A DNA stretch of 64,000 nucleotides from an uncultured Flavobacteriaceae bacterium (GTDB lineage: Bacteria; Bacteroidota; Bacteroidia; Flavobacteriales; Flavobacteriaceae). Under the pieces are notes generated by a model, which saw only the letters and a list, made by a program, of their open reading frames with translations, had not been told where the DNA came from and did not search any database. The first letter of the stretch is position 1. Each line of letters opens with the position of its first letter. The DNA lies in NCBI GenBank assembly GCA_905182295.1, contig CAJJAZ010000005.1, positions 62,001 through 126,000 of the forward strand. Reading direction: 5' to 3'. This document shows, piece by piece, positions 18,475-29,298 of this stretch. The position numbers and the translations under genes are program-made.

Positions 18475-21255
18475 AACCCTAAAAACACGCATAAAAAAGC
18501 AACTAATTCGCTTCAATTTTTGTTCTTAAAAAAGTCTTTTTTTCTGTTGTTCTCAGGACTCTTATTAGCAGTCTCGACGCTCTCTGCTCAAGAGGGAAGC
18601 TCGCTATCTGTGATGATGCAGAGCAAACAAGACAGCCTTAAGATTTTAGAAGAAAGACTGGCAGAGCGAAAAAATGGCAAAAAACCAAAAAATGCCCTTT
18701 CTGACAGCATTCCAAGAGACTCCATTAAGGAAATGCCAGGTATTTTAGTAGATAAAATTCGCTATAAAGCCAAGGCATATGCCAAAATGAGCACTTCTAG
18801 TCATGCCATTTACCTGTATGACGAAGCTGAATTATACTACCAAGACACCGAACTCACCTCTGGTAAAATAGACATGGATTACCTAAAAAATGAGGTTTAT
18901 GCCGGAAGACTTAAAGATAAAGAGGGCAAGTTTTCTCAATTACCAAATTTTGTTCAAGCCAATAGCACTGTAAATCCAGACTCCATTCGCTTTAATTTTG
19001 ACACCCAAAAAGCACTGATATGGAACTCCAGGTCCGAGCAACAAGCTGGCCTAGGTTCTTTTGGAGGAGAGAGCATGAATGTTTTGGCCAATCTGACAAA
19101 AAAAGAAAATGATTCGGTGTACTTTTTAAAAGACATTCGAATGACTTCTTCTCAAACCCCAGAAGATCCGGATTTTTATATCCGAATTAGAAAAGCAAAA
19201 TTTGTACCTAAAAAGAAAATAATTTCAGGCCTTGCTAACTTATATATATCCGACGTTCCAACGCCTATTGCACTGCCATTTGGATACTTTCCAATGACTT
19301 CAGGGAGGTCAAAAGGATTGATTATGCCCACCTTTGGAAATGATCCAGACAGGGGCTATTTTCTTCAAAATGGGGGATATTACCTACCTATATCTGATTA
19401 TTTAGATTTAAATCTCACAGGAGATGTGTACTCGAACGGAAGCTGGGGGTTTAGAACACAGTCTGTCTATACCAAAAAATACCACTACAGGGGTAATATT
19501 AATTTCAGGTATGAAAATTTAGTCACCTCTCAAAAAGGCTTTAGTGACTATGGTAAAAACACCATATACAACATCCAAATATCTCATTCACAGGATGCTA
19601 AAGCTAACCCTACTTCGAGGCTTTCTGCCTCTGTAAACTTAGGTAGTAGTCAATATTTCAGAAGCTCATTAAACCAAATGAACCTTCCGAATACACAAAA
19701 CAACAACATGTCTTCTTCTATATCTTATTCGAAGAATTTTCCAGATTATCCTGCAGTAAACATGTCTGTAACCGCTTCTCACAACCAGAATAACAATACT
19801 CAGGCTATAAATCTTACGCTACCAACTTTTCAAGCAAGCATGGAGCGTATTTACCCTTTTGCCAAGAGAGACGGTATAAAAAAAGGGATCCTACAAAATA
19901 TAAACTTCACTTATTCCACTAGGGGAGAAAACAGGTTCCAAACTACGGACTCACTTTTCTTTAAAAAAGAGATGTTTAAAGGGGCTAAGCTGGGAATGAC
20001 TCACAGTATCCCATTCAATACCAACTTTAAAGTAGCCAAACACTTCAGTGTTTCTGTGGGAGGTAGTTACGAAGATTCATGGGTGTTTGAGACATTTAAC
20101 AAAAGAGTAGAAAACGGTATTTTGATCAAAGACACGATTAAGGGTTTTGATCGTTTTAATAAATACAACTTAAGCGCCAGTATAGGAACCACTGTTTATG
20201 GAACATTTGCTTTTAAAGAGGGGTCCAAAATTCAGGCATTAAGACATGTGATTAGACCCTCTGTAAGTATAGGATATCTCCCCTCCTTTGAACAATTCTA
20301 TGACAGCTACCTAGACGCCAACGGAAAAATGGTTCAATACACTAGGTTTGAGGGATCTATGTATGGTGCACCTGGACTACAATCTTCGAGATCAGTAGGC
20401 TTTTCACTTCAGAATACCCTTGAAGCCAAGATGGCCCCAAAAGACTCTACCCAAACGGAACCCAGAAAAGTGAGTCTTTTAAACAACTTGAACTTCTCTT
20501 CTAGCTACAATTTTGAAGCAGACTCACTTCGTTTAGCTCCTGTAAACTTCTCAGGAGGAACCAGCTTATTTAATTCTAAATTATCTGTGAACTTTTCAGG
20601 TAATTTAGATCCCTATGCCATAGACAACAACGGCAGAAGAATAAATACCTTAAACGTCAAAAATGGGGGTAGTTTATTTAGACTCACCCGAGGTAGCGCC
20701 AACCTGAGTTACTCCCTAAATAACGATAGTTTTAAAAAGAATAAAGGTCCAGAAAAAGAGGCATCTGAAGAGGACAAAAGAAAAATAGAAAATCAGCAAG
20801 ATTTCTATATGGCTGCCTCTGGCGGGCGATCAGACGGCCTTTTTGGTAGGGCTGGTGAGTTTAGTGATAATAGAAGTTTTGGAAATGACTCAGGAGGTGG
20901 CGCAGTAGAAAATCCTATTTATGGCACCAAGATTCCTTGGAGTTTAAATTTGGCATATGCCATTACTTATAACAATTCTAACAGACAGCAAGATTTCACC
21001 AATAACTCGCTTATGTTCTCTGGAAATGTAGATCTTACTCCAATGTGGAAGGTAGGCGTTTCATCTGGCTATGATTTTAAGAACAAAGGATTTACACTCA
21101 CCCAATTCAGGGTTGAGAGAGATTTAAATGACTTTAGACTTAATTTTGACTGGACCCCCTTTGGTGATTACGAAAGGTGGTACTTCTTTATTGGAATTAA
21201 GAGTTCCCTGTTGAGTGACCTGAAATGGGAGAAGAGAAACCAACCCATCCGATAA
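18472..21255 (+). CDS. lptD: LPS-assembly protein LptD homologue
   Basis: Large outer-membrane protein (up to 927 aa) that would insert lipopolysaccharide into the outer leaflet. A signal sequence (KKSFFLLFSGLLLAVSTLSA, then Gln) lies at about residues 20-39 of the longest frame. Residues about 75-200 look like the periplasmic OstA/LptA-type beta-jellyroll, and the rest has the alternating aromatic pattern of a beta-barrel ending in FFIGIKSSL near the C-terminus. The frame has no ATG before the signal peptide: TTG at 18472 (after a stop at 18454) or TTG at 18520 must be the start. It is divergent from the amidase operon. A Ser/Gly-rich insertion is seen near residues 785-815. Confidence 0.85.
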   Translation: MNPKNTHKKATNSLQFLFLKKSFFLLFSGLLLAVSTLSAQEGSSLSVMMQSKQDSLKILEERLAERKNGKKPKNALSDSIPRDSIKEMPGILVDKIRYKAKAYAKMSTSSHAIYLYDEAELYYQDTELTSGKIDMDYLKNEVYAGRLKDKEGKFSQLPNFVQANSTVNPDSIRFNFDTQKALIWNSRSEQQAGLGSFGGESMNVLANLTKKENDSVYFLKDIRMTSSQTPEDPDFYIRIRKAKFVPKKKIISGLANLYISDVPTPIALPFGYFPMTSGRSKGLIMPTFGNDPDRGYFLQNGGYYLPISDYLDLNLTGDVYSNGSWGFRTQSVYTKKYHYRGNINFRYENLVTSQKGFSDYGKNTIYNIQISHSQDAKANPTSRLSASVNLGSSQYFRSSLNQMNLPNTQNNNMSSSISYSKNFPDYPAVNMSVTASHNQNNNTQAINLTLPTFQASMERIYPFAKRDGIKKGILQNINFTYSTRGENRFQTTDSLFFKKEMFKGAKLGMTHSIPFNTNFKVAKHFSVSVGGSYEDSWVFETFNKRVENGILIKDTIKGFDRFNKYNLSASIGTTVYGTFAFKEGSKIQALRHVIRPSVSIGYLPSFEQFYDSYLDANGKMVQYTRFEGSMYGAPGLQSSRSVGFSLQNTLEAKMAPKDSTQTEPRKVSLLNNLNFSSSYNFEADSLRLAPVNFSGGTSLFNSKLSVNFSGNLDPYAIDNNGRRINTLNVKNGGSLFRLTRGSANLSYSLNNDSFKKNKGPEKEASEEDKRKIENQQDFYMAASGGRSDGLFGRAGEFSDNRSFGNDSGGGAVENPIYGTKIPWSLNLAYAITYNNSNRQQDFTNNSLMFSGNVDLTPMWKVGVSSGYDFKNKGFTLTQFRVERDLNDFRLNFDWTPFGDYERWYFFIGIKSSLLSDLKWEKRNQPIR

Positions 21256-21367
21256 TCATTTTTAGGGTTAGTTTTTAATAAAGATCTCACTCAAACCAGC
21301 CCAAGCTTTGGCTTATTTTTAGTTGGCTAGATCTGAAGAGGATTTAATAACTTCATAAAAAAATATC

Positions 21368-21748
21368 ATGAAAAAAATAATAACAACACCCAATGCACCC
21401 GCACCTATAGGTCCTTATAACCAAGCAGTGTTGAGCGAAAATACTTTGTATATCTCTGGTCAAACCCCTATTGATCCTAGCACAGGTAATTTAGTAAGTG
21501 GCACCATAGAGGAAGAGACCCTTCAGGTCATGAAAAATCTCGAAGCCATTTTAACGGCTGCTGGAGCTACCTTTGAATCTGTCGTTAAGGCAAGTATATT
21601 TGTAAAAGACATGCGCCAGTTTAAAGCCATAAACGAGGTATACGGAAGCTTTTTTAATGCAGCAACAGCACCTGCAAGAGAAACGATTGAGGTAGCCAAT
21701 TTACCTATGTTTGTCAATGTGGAAATTTCCATGATTGCCGTATTGTAA
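21368..21748 (+). CDS. ridA: RidA family reactive imine/enamine deaminase
   Basis: 126-aa YjgF/YER057c/UK114 family protein that hydrolyses reactive 2-aminoacrylate-type intermediates made by PLP enzymes. The sequence carries the family start PNAPAPIGPYNQAV, the IDPSTGNLV loop, the key Arg104 in APARETIEV and Glu119 in VNVEISMIA, so it belongs to the active RidA subgroup. It forms trimers in known relatives. It is a single gene with a strong terminator 20 bases downstream. Confidence 0.94.
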   Translation: MKKIITTPNAPAPIGPYNQAVLSENTLYISGQTPIDPSTGNLVSGTIEEETLQVMKNLEAILTAAGATFESVVKASIFVKDMRQFKAINEVYGSFFNAATAPARETIEVANLPMFVNVEISMIAVL

Positions 21749-21765
21749 AAGACCTATTTGAAGTA

Positions 21766-21800
21766 TTAAAAAAAGGCCCGCTAACGCAGGCCTTTTTTTT
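21766..21800. terminator. Bidirectional intrinsic terminator between ridA and the kinase gene
   Basis: An A-run and AGGCC arm, a 10-base loop, then GGCCT and a run of eight T. The A-run on one side and T-run on the other allow use by ridA (plus) and by the convergent kinase gene (minus). Confidence 0.8.
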
Positions 21801-21820
21801 AACCTATCTGTATTTTAAAA

Positions 21821-22672
21821 CTAGATAGTCTCTTTGTGAAACTCTACCAAACCATCGATAGGTCGTTGTCTAATTTGACCCACGATTAAATCATTGCGAT
21901 CCATGACCTCTTTGAGCTCTTCTTGAAGGTAGAATGCAATACTTCCTACAAAATGAACAGGCACTTTAGTAGCCAATTCAAATTGCATAATGTAATTGTT
22001 TACAAATTGCTGTAAGCCTTTCTTAATGACACCGTTACAATATGGATGCGATTTGTTTTCTACAAGGAACTTAGCAAACTTGGCCAAATAAGTATTTGGA
22101 TTCGGTTGCTTGTATAAATTTTCCTTAATCACATCTGCCTCCAATTCAAATTCCTTAGCGAATTTAATGCCTAAATCTTGTGGCATTTTATGAAAATAAT
22201 AATCTCTAATTAGTCTTCTGCCAAAGAAGTTACCACTACCGTCATCCATAAGGATATAACCCAATGATTGCACTTTTTGAAAAAGCTGATGACCGTCGTA
22301 ATAGCTGCAATTAGACCCTGTGCCCAAAATACATACAATACCAGGGTCCCCTAGTTTAGTAGTCGCATAAACAGCTGCATAGGTGTCTTCACGTACATCT
22401 GTCTGTGCATTTGGAAAAAAGGAACTGAAAATTTCTTTTAAGAAATTTTTCATCCTATCCGTACCACACCCAGCACCATAAAAGTATACATGGGTAACAA
22501 CTTCTGAATTCTTAGAAAGTTCAAAATTATTGGCCAATCTATCTTCAATCACATCTCTAGTGAGTACCTCAGGAGATAAGCCGAGTGTTTGGGTAAAAAA
22601 CAATTGATTCCCCTTTTCATCCAAGGCAATCCAATCAGATTTTGTAGCCCCACTATCTACTATTAAAATCAT
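21821..22672 (-). CDS. BadF/BadG/BcrA/BcrD ATPase family protein, N-acetylglucosamine kinase-like
   Basis: 283-aa ASKHA-fold ATPase. The phosphate-1 motif is DSGATKSDW at the N-terminus, the second phosphate loop is LGTGSNCSYYDG, and LMDDGSGNFFGRRLI resembles the substrate side of eukaryotic-type GlcNAc kinases. It probably phosphorylates an amino sugar, but the substrate is inferred. It follows gap by 55 bases, with an intrinsic terminator between them, so it may be transcribed by read-through or from its own promoter. Confidence 0.82.
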   Translation of the reverse strand: MILIVDSGATKSDWIALDEKGNQLFFTQTLGLSPEVLTRDVIEDRLANNFELSKNSEVVTHVYFYGAGCGTDRMKNFLKEIFSSFFPNAQTDVREDTYAAVYATTKLGDPGIVCILGTGSNCSYYDGHQLFQKVQSLGYILMDDGSGNFFGRRLIRDYYFHKMPQDLGIKFAKEFELEADVIKENLYKQPNPNTYLAKFAKFLVENKSHPYCNGVIKKGLQQFVNNYIMQFELATKVPVHFVGSIAFYLQEELKEVMDRNDLIVGQIRQRPIDGLVEFHKETI

Positions 22673-22681
22673 AGTTAAAAT

Positions 22682-22713
22682 ATATAAAAAGCCCCGAGTA
22701 ACACCCAGGGCTT
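22682..22713 (-). terminator. Intrinsic terminator after gap
   Basis: On the minus strand AAGCCC and GGGCTT arms enclose a 13-base loop and are followed by five U and an AU-rich tail. It lies between gap and the downstream kinase-like gene. Confidence 0.65.
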
Positions 22714-22727
22714 ATAAAATGTAATCC

Positions 22728-23750
<1,023 letters not shown>

Positions 23751-24737
23751 TTATGTTGACATGATATCGGACACCCTAATGAGTTCCTTATCTATTTTTG
23801 TGTGTCCTTTAATAGCTTTTATTAAAGGGGTTAATGTTAATTTATTGTCTTGGATTCCTACCATAAGACTGGTCTTCCCTTCTAGTAGTGCTTCCACAGC
23901 TTTAACGCCCATTCTACTAGCTAGAACACGATCAAAGCAAGAAGGTGAACCCCCACGCTGCATGTGGCCTAATACAGAAACACGTACATCGTAAATAGGA
24001 ATGTGCTCCTCTACGTATTCTTTAAGTTCAAAAACATTTTTACCTGTTTTATCACCCTCAGCCACAACAACAATACTGGAAGATTTTCCAGACTGCTTGG
24101 ATCTTTTTAAAGATTCCAACAAACGATCTAATCCAAGGTTTTCTTCAGGAATTAAGATTTCTTCTGCTCCAGCACCTACACCAGCATTTAGGGCTATATG
24201 ACCCACATCTCTTCCCATGACTTCTACGAAGAAAAGTCTGTTGTGAGAGCTAGCCGTGTCCCTAATCTTATCAATTACTTCTACTACTGTATTCAAAGCA
24301 GTGTCAAAACCAACCGTATAAGTTGTTCCGTAAATATCGTTATCTATAGTACCAGGGATCCCAATAACTGGAAAATTGTATTCTTGGTTAAAGATCATGG
24401 CTCCGGTAAAACTTCCGTCTCCTCCAATAACCACAAAAGCGTCTATACTTTCTTTCTTTAAATTTTCGTAGGCTTTAGCCCTTCCTTCAGGTGTTCTAAA
24501 CTCCAAAGACCTTGCAGACTTTAAAATAGTACCTCCCTTGTTGATTATATTATTGACACTCCTGGCGTCCATGGGTTTAAAATCACCCTCTATCATTCCT
24601 TCGTAACCCCTGTAAATTCCTACACATTCAATCTTCATGTAGGCACAAGTTCTTACTACAGAACGGATAGCAGCATTCATTCCAGGAGAATCTCCACCAG
24701 AAGTAAATACCCCAATTTTTTTAATTTCTGTACTCAT
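23751..24737 (-). CDS. pfkA: ATP-dependent 6-phosphofructokinase
   Basis: 328-aa enzyme phosphorylating fructose 6-phosphate. The ATP loop GGDSPGMNA starts at residue 14, GGDGSFTGA follows near residue 105, the catalytic GTIDNDI has the usual Asp, and the fructose 6-phosphate site HMQRGGSPSCFDR is present. The Gly at the GGDGS position is that of ATP-using rather than pyrophosphate-using enzymes. First gene of the operon with gap. A -7 box sits just upstream. Confidence 0.96.
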   Translation of the reverse strand: MSTEIKKIGVFTSGGDSPGMNAAIRSVVRTCAYMKIECVGIYRGYEGMIEGDFKPMDARSVNNIINKGGTILKSARSLEFRTPEGRAKAYENLKKESIDAFVVIGGDGSFTGAMIFNQEYNFPVIGIPGTIDNDIYGTTYTVGFDTALNTVVEVIDKIRDTASSHNRLFFVEVMGRDVGHIALNAGVGAGAEEILIPEENLGLDRLLESLKRSKQSGKSSSIVVVAEGDKTGKNVFELKEYVEEHIPIYDVRVSVLGHMQRGGSPSCFDRVLASRMGVKAVEALLEGKTSLMVGIQDNKLTLTPLIKAIKGHTKIDKELIRVSDIMST

Positions 24738-24761
24738 AATCTCTTAAAAGAGTAAAATTAA

Positions 24762-24769
24762 CAAACTTA
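24762..24769 (-). promoter_or_regulatory. Candidate -7 promoter box for pfkA-gap
   Basis: Reads TAAGTTTG on the minus strand, matching TANNTTTG, and lies 25 bases before the pfkA ATG. The -33 element is not evident. Confidence 0.5.
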
Positions 24770-24879
24770 AACGGATGTAAACCGCTATTTTAGAGAATAT
24801 TTAATTTGAACTAAAAACTCAAACGTTTTCGTTAATAAAAAGCTTAGAATATTGTAATATAATCACTTTATTCTCCTTG

Positions 24880-27800
24880 TTATTTATTCAAAATCTTTCT
24901 CAGTAACTCTTGAAAAGAATTAAAATCTACCTGATAAGAGAGACCTACGCCTTGGGTATACCCCTGCCTATCTGCTAAGAATTGCTGAATTTCATTTTCC
25001 CTATTGAATATTTTTGCACTGAGGCTTCCTTGGTCGTTTAATATGATTTGAATTTCAGCGTCTCCAGCCACCACATTCTCAGTAACACCACCAACAGGCA
25101 CTCCCAATCTTCCATTAAACAATACCCGATCACTAATCTGGGTACTCACACTCACCCCTATCCTTGAATCTGTCTGTAAATTTGAGACCCTATCCAGCAT
25201 ACCTTGTTCATAAGACAATCCAAAATTGAGTTTGTCGTTACTCCCCTCTAGTATACTACTCAGTAATCCTGAAGCAGACTGCAGAAGGTTGCCGGTAACA
25301 GCCTGTTGGTTAATTCCTGTGGCGTCATTGACAAAAGTTCCCTGAGCCAGTAAGAAAAAAGCATTTCTATCCTGAACGGTAGGATCTTGAAGGGCGTATT
25401 GTAATTCTGATTTCACCACCGAATTGGTTCCTGGGAAAGCAATGTCAAAATCTATATTGGGGTTTTCTAAGGCGCCATTTAAACGAACCAACACCTCTGT
25501 TGGAATTCTATTGGTGTAACCGCTACTCTCTAAGAGTGGTGCAGGATTGGCAAACAAACCATAAGAAGCTTCCATATTGAGTTGGGCCCCCATAGGGTCT
25601 CCATCCCAAATAATACTCCCTCCTGGGTTTACTTTGAACGTTTTGTCTATAAAGCCCCCGAATTTATAATTGTAAGACCCAGTAGCCACCACAAAATCTC
25701 CAAACATTTTAAATTTTCCATTGGTGTTAATCTCCATGAGTAAGATACCCCCACCGGTCCCTTTCAAGGAAGATCCTGATTTTTGATCTACCACTATCTC
25801 CACCTCTGCCTCTGGGGTTACAGCCAAATCAAAATTAAGCTCTAAGCCCCTGTAGTCTGTGATTTCTTCTGTAGTAACCTCTGCCTCTAAGGTCCTCTTT
25901 TCTATGAAATTTATAAAAGTATAGTCCCCCACATTCACAATATCTTGCAAGGGTATCTTAAGCGATGTCCCTAATGCTGTAGCACCAGAAATACCAATAT
26001 TCAATGCTTTAGTGGGGCCATAAATGCGTCCATTCCCATGTAGAAATCCACTGCCGTAATACAAGGCTTCTGGGTCGTAATCCGTGTTCAAAATCAAGAA
26101 ACGCTCTGAAGAGGCGTCTATAGTGAGGTCTAATTTCCAATCGTCAAAAGATCGGTGGTCTATCGTACCCGACAATTTCGCCTGGGTGCTATGGGTATTG
26201 TCAATTAGCGTAATATCTTTAAATTTAAATACTTGATTGTAGAGCCCAATTTTTGCATTGGGAGAAAAATCATAATTAACACCAAGATATGGAACGCTTA
26301 TTCCGGCTTTGTTTAAGGTAAGTGTTCCTGTAAAATCAGGATTGACCATAGGTCCTGTTATTTCTGCATTTCCCCAGAGTCCACCCCTTATATCACCTAT
26401 AACACCCTTCCCTAAGGGACTAAAAGGGGCAAGAGGAAAAGCGTTAAAACTAGCCAATAGTTTAATCTGATAATCACTGCTATCTGATTTAAAAATATTA
26501 CCCAACAGGCGTAATTTTTCTTCATTATCCTTTAATAATTTGGCATTGATAATGAAATCCGAAAGATCTCCATTGCCCAACAAGTCTAAATCTAGATTAC
26601 CTAGGACGGTCTTATTAATTTCAAAGTCTGCTATATCTAAATTAGAATTTGGAAAATAAACATTGTCTTTTTGTAATATGTTGAGCTCTCCATTTACCTT
26701 ACCATCTAAATCAAGACTGTCTAACCTTGGGAAGATTTTTCTAAGGGCTACCTTAGAGAAAGACAACCTAATATTTTTATAGGTGCTGTCTGCCAATTGA
26801 CCATTCAAAATAACTTTTTCACGTTCAGGAGAACTCATGACCAAGGAAGAAACAAAAACACTGTCTAAGTTTTTATTAAAGACCACTTTATTGTCTTTGT
26901 TTCCGGCCTCATTAATAAACCAGTCAGCTCCTTTAAAAGCCAAGGTAGATTTTTTTAAGCCTATTACAGATTGCTTGGTGTCGTTAAAGGTGTGGTAGAA
27001 GTTTAGCCCAAAACGATCTGAATGATCCTTTCCTCCCTTGAATTCTGTTCTGAAAAATAAGGTGTCTTGTAGGGTGTTGTTAATGAGCCTCAGGTCTTCA
27101 ATGTCGTAATAGGGGGTCTTGGCACTTTTAAGGGCCAAAAAGGTATTAAACAATGGGTTCTTAGTGTCTACTTTTAAAACAACACTATCCAAAAAGTTGT
27201 TGTACAAGGAGAATTGAGGGGATTTAAAATCGAGTTTAAAAACACCGACATCGGCCTGAAGGGCTCCACGAATAAAAGTATTGGGTCCAAACTGCACCTC
27301 TGGCAAGAAAATCTCCACCAGGGTGTTGTAAATGTCAAATTCAAAGGTCATTTCTTGACCCTTAGTCACCTCAAATGGTGTGTAATTGGTGTAAATACTT
27401 CCCATAGCATTTTGGAAGAGCTTTCCAAATTCCAACAACTTATAACGCCCACGGATGGTACCAGATATAATGTCTTTTGAATTGATAGAAATGGTCCTAA
27501 ATCCGTCTACTAGGCTGTCTGCAGCAACATTGAAATCTTCGAAAAAATAGGTATTTTTAGCATTTTTGTATTGGGTGTTTTTAAAGGCCAATACACCCAA
27601 TACATTATCAATATCCGTCCCTTTTAAGTCAATGTCCAAATCCCCTTTAAAAAGCGCTATAGAATCCTTGACCAAATTCATTTTATGTAAATCTGCATAA
27701 TCCACAGAGGCATTAAACTTAAATGCCCTGTTGGCCTTTGAAAAATCTGCCAATCCGCTAAATGAAAACTTACAATTGGGATCTTCTACCGAGAGTGACC

Positions 27801-29280
27801 CTTCAAAGCGTTCATTTTTAAATAATCCAGATACACTGGTGTCTATATAATCATACCCTTTCAGGTTCATATTATACACCAAACCTTCTAAGTTGGTATT
27901 TAGATTGTTTAGTAAAAAACCTGCTCCTTTAATATTGGCGTCCATACTCACTGGTCCAAGTGCATCTATTTGTGTGTAGGCACCTAAATCAAAATCAATG
28001 AGAGATAAGAAACCTTCATAAACACCCTGGTCTATGTCTGTAATATTCGAAAGATCTACTGCGGCATAAAAATTACCCAAGCGTGTACTGGTGTTAATTT
28101 GAGTGGTGATCTGATCTGCACCAATCCTTGCATTTCCCCTAAGGGTGAATGTACCTAAACGACTCATGGACAATGGTAAGTTATTTCCCAACACCCTTGG
28201 CATTAATCGCTTTAAGGACCCGTATTGGCTTTCAAAACCTTTAATCTTGGCGTCTAAATAGAAAGGGGTCAAAGCATCAAAAAGGGCATTGAATACAAAA
28301 TCGCCCCTTAAAGCGGTGTTGTCACTGGTTAAAAATAAATTTGAGGCAGTGAGCTTATTTAAAGTACCGTCTAGGTTGGCAGAGAAATTAAATACGGAAG
28401 TTTCGTCAAACTCAGGGTGAAGTAAATTAATGTCAGAGGTCGCTATCTGACTGTCTTTAAATTGTCCATGAAACAAAACTTTGTTATAAAAGTCACCAAA
28501 ATCTTCCCTTTCGTAATCCAGGGTAACTTGCCCTAAAATGGTGGAGTTGGGTGTTTTTAAAGACAGCGATTCAAAACGCATTTGACTCAGCCCATAACTA
28601 AATTGGGTGCTTAAATCTGAAACAGCTATTCCGTTGGGCGTATCAAAAGTCAACTGCTTTATGGCTGCATTTACCTGAGGTCCTTCTATCTTAAAATCGG
28701 TTGCCCTAATCAGGAGGTTGTTGGCTGTAAAAAGGTCAGGCTGTGTTTTGTTAAAATCTTTAACCACAAAACGAGCGTCAGAAACCTGGACTTGTTTGGC
28801 GTCTAATTCAAAAGGTTTAGCCCTGCTGTTTTCTATATTTTCTATCGATAATTTTTCTAAAAAAACATCCCAATTGCTTTGTTCACTATCAGGGTAGGTT
28901 GTTATTTTATAGATCAGTTGATCTATCTGAACCTTACCCAAACTAAAGGTGCCTTTTGCAAGAGAATTAAAATCTAAAATAGGGGCTTTTATTTGCTTTG
29001 CGTAAAACAAGGTGTCCTTTTGGTAATCTGCAGCAAACACATCATTAAGTCCAAATTGAAAGGTAAACAGAGAACCCTCTACGCCTTTTACTGAAAGGTT
29101 TATTCCGTATTTTTTTGCAAGAGAATCGGTCAGTTTACGGGCCAAATAGGTTTGAAAGATAGCACTAGAAAGCAATAAGGTACCCAAGCTTAAAAACAAG
29201 AGTACCCCCAAGGCTATTTGAATTCCTATTTTTCTGTATTTTTTGATAGCGCTATATGTTTTACCTTTGTGAAATATCAA
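24880..29280 (-). CDS. tamB: Translocation/assembly module TamB-like protein
   Basis: Very long (1466 aa) AsmA/TamB-family protein. One N-terminal membrane helix (about residues 18-40, IGIQIALGVLLFLSLGTLLLS) is followed by a long periplasmic beta-rich region and the conserved C-terminal DUF490/TamB domain (about 1080-1466) with motifs such as GGSIIWDGDPMGAQLNMEA and DRVLFNGRLGVPVGG. Relatives bridge the two membranes and help move phospholipids and assemble outer-membrane proteins. The only start that keeps the helix is the TTG at 29280, directly after an in-frame TAA. It is divergent from tsaD with just 18 bases between start codons. Confidence 0.92.
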   Translation of the reverse strand: MIFHKGKTYSAIKKYRKIGIQIALGVLLFLSLGTLLLSSAIFQTYLARKLTDSLAKKYGINLSVKGVEGSLFTFQFGLNDVFAADYQKDTLFYAKQIKAPILDFNSLAKGTFSLGKVQIDQLIYKITTYPDSEQSNWDVFLEKLSIENIENSRAKPFELDAKQVQVSDARFVVKDFNKTQPDLFTANNLLIRATDFKIEGPQVNAAIKQLTFDTPNGIAVSDLSTQFSYGLSQMRFESLSLKTPNSTILGQVTLDYEREDFGDFYNKVLFHGQFKDSQIATSDINLLHPEFDETSVFNFSANLDGTLNKLTASNLFLTSDNTALRGDFVFNALFDALTPFYLDAKIKGFESQYGSLKRLMPRVLGNNLPLSMSRLGTFTLRGNARIGADQITTQINTSTRLGNFYAAVDLSNITDIDQGVYEGFLSLIDFDLGAYTQIDALGPVSMDANIKGAGFLLNNLNTNLEGLVYNMNLKGYDYIDTSVSGLFKNERFEGSLSVEDPNCKFSFSGLADFSKANRAFKFNASVDYADLHKMNLVKDSIALFKGDLDIDLKGTDIDNVLGVLAFKNTQYKNAKNTYFFEDFNVAADSLVDGFRTISINSKDIISGTIRGRYKLLEFGKLFQNAMGSIYTNYTPFEVTKGQEMTFEFDIYNTLVEIFLPEVQFGPNTFIRGALQADVGVFKLDFKSPQFSLYNNFLDSVVLKVDTKNPLFNTFLALKSAKTPYYDIEDLRLINNTLQDTLFFRTEFKGGKDHSDRFGLNFYHTFNDTKQSVIGLKKSTLAFKGADWFINEAGNKDNKVVFNKNLDSVFVSSLVMSSPEREKVILNGQLADSTYKNIRLSFSKVALRKIFPRLDSLDLDGKVNGELNILQKDNVYFPNSNLDIADFEINKTVLGNLDLDLLGNGDLSDFIINAKLLKDNEEKLRLLGNIFKSDSSDYQIKLLASFNAFPLAPFSPLGKGVIGDIRGGLWGNAEITGPMVNPDFTGTLTLNKAGISVPYLGVNYDFSPNAKIGLYNQVFKFKDITLIDNTHSTQAKLSGTIDHRSFDDWKLDLTIDASSERFLILNTDYDPEALYYGSGFLHGNGRIYGPTKALNIGISGATALGTSLKIPLQDIVNVGDYTFINFIEKRTLEAEVTTEEITDYRGLELNFDLAVTPEAEVEIVVDQKSGSSLKGTGGGILLMEINTNGKFKMFGDFVVATGSYNYKFGGFIDKTFKVNPGGSIIWDGDPMGAQLNMEASYGLFANPAPLLESSGYTNRIPTEVLVRLNGALENPNIDFDIAFPGTNSVVKSELQYALQDPTVQDRNAFFLLAQGTFVNDATGINQQAVTGNLLQSASGLLSSILEGSNDKLNFGLSYEQGMLDRVSNLQTDSRIGVSVSTQISDRVLFNGRLGVPVGGVTENVVAGDAEIQIILNDQGSLSAKIFNRENEIQQFLADRQGYTQGVGLSYQVDFNSFQELLRKILNK
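29262..29269 (+). promoter_or_regulatory. Candidate -7 promoter box for tsaD inside tamB
   Basis: TACCTTTG matches TANNTTTG and lies 29 bases before the tsaD ATG, within the first codons of tamB. A TTG at 29243-29245 stands 16 bases upstream, slightly closer than the usual spacing of about 19-20 bases. Confidence 0.5.
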
Positions 29281-29289
29281 TTATGATTC

Positions 29290-29297
29290 CAAAGATA
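29290..29297 (-). promoter_or_regulatory. Candidate -7 promoter box for tamB
   Basis: Reads TATCTTTG on the minus strand, matching TANNTTTG, and ends 9 bases before the TTG start of tamB. The transcript would have almost no leader. No good -33 TTG was found inside tsaD. Confidence 0.4.
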
Positions 29298-29298
29298 A

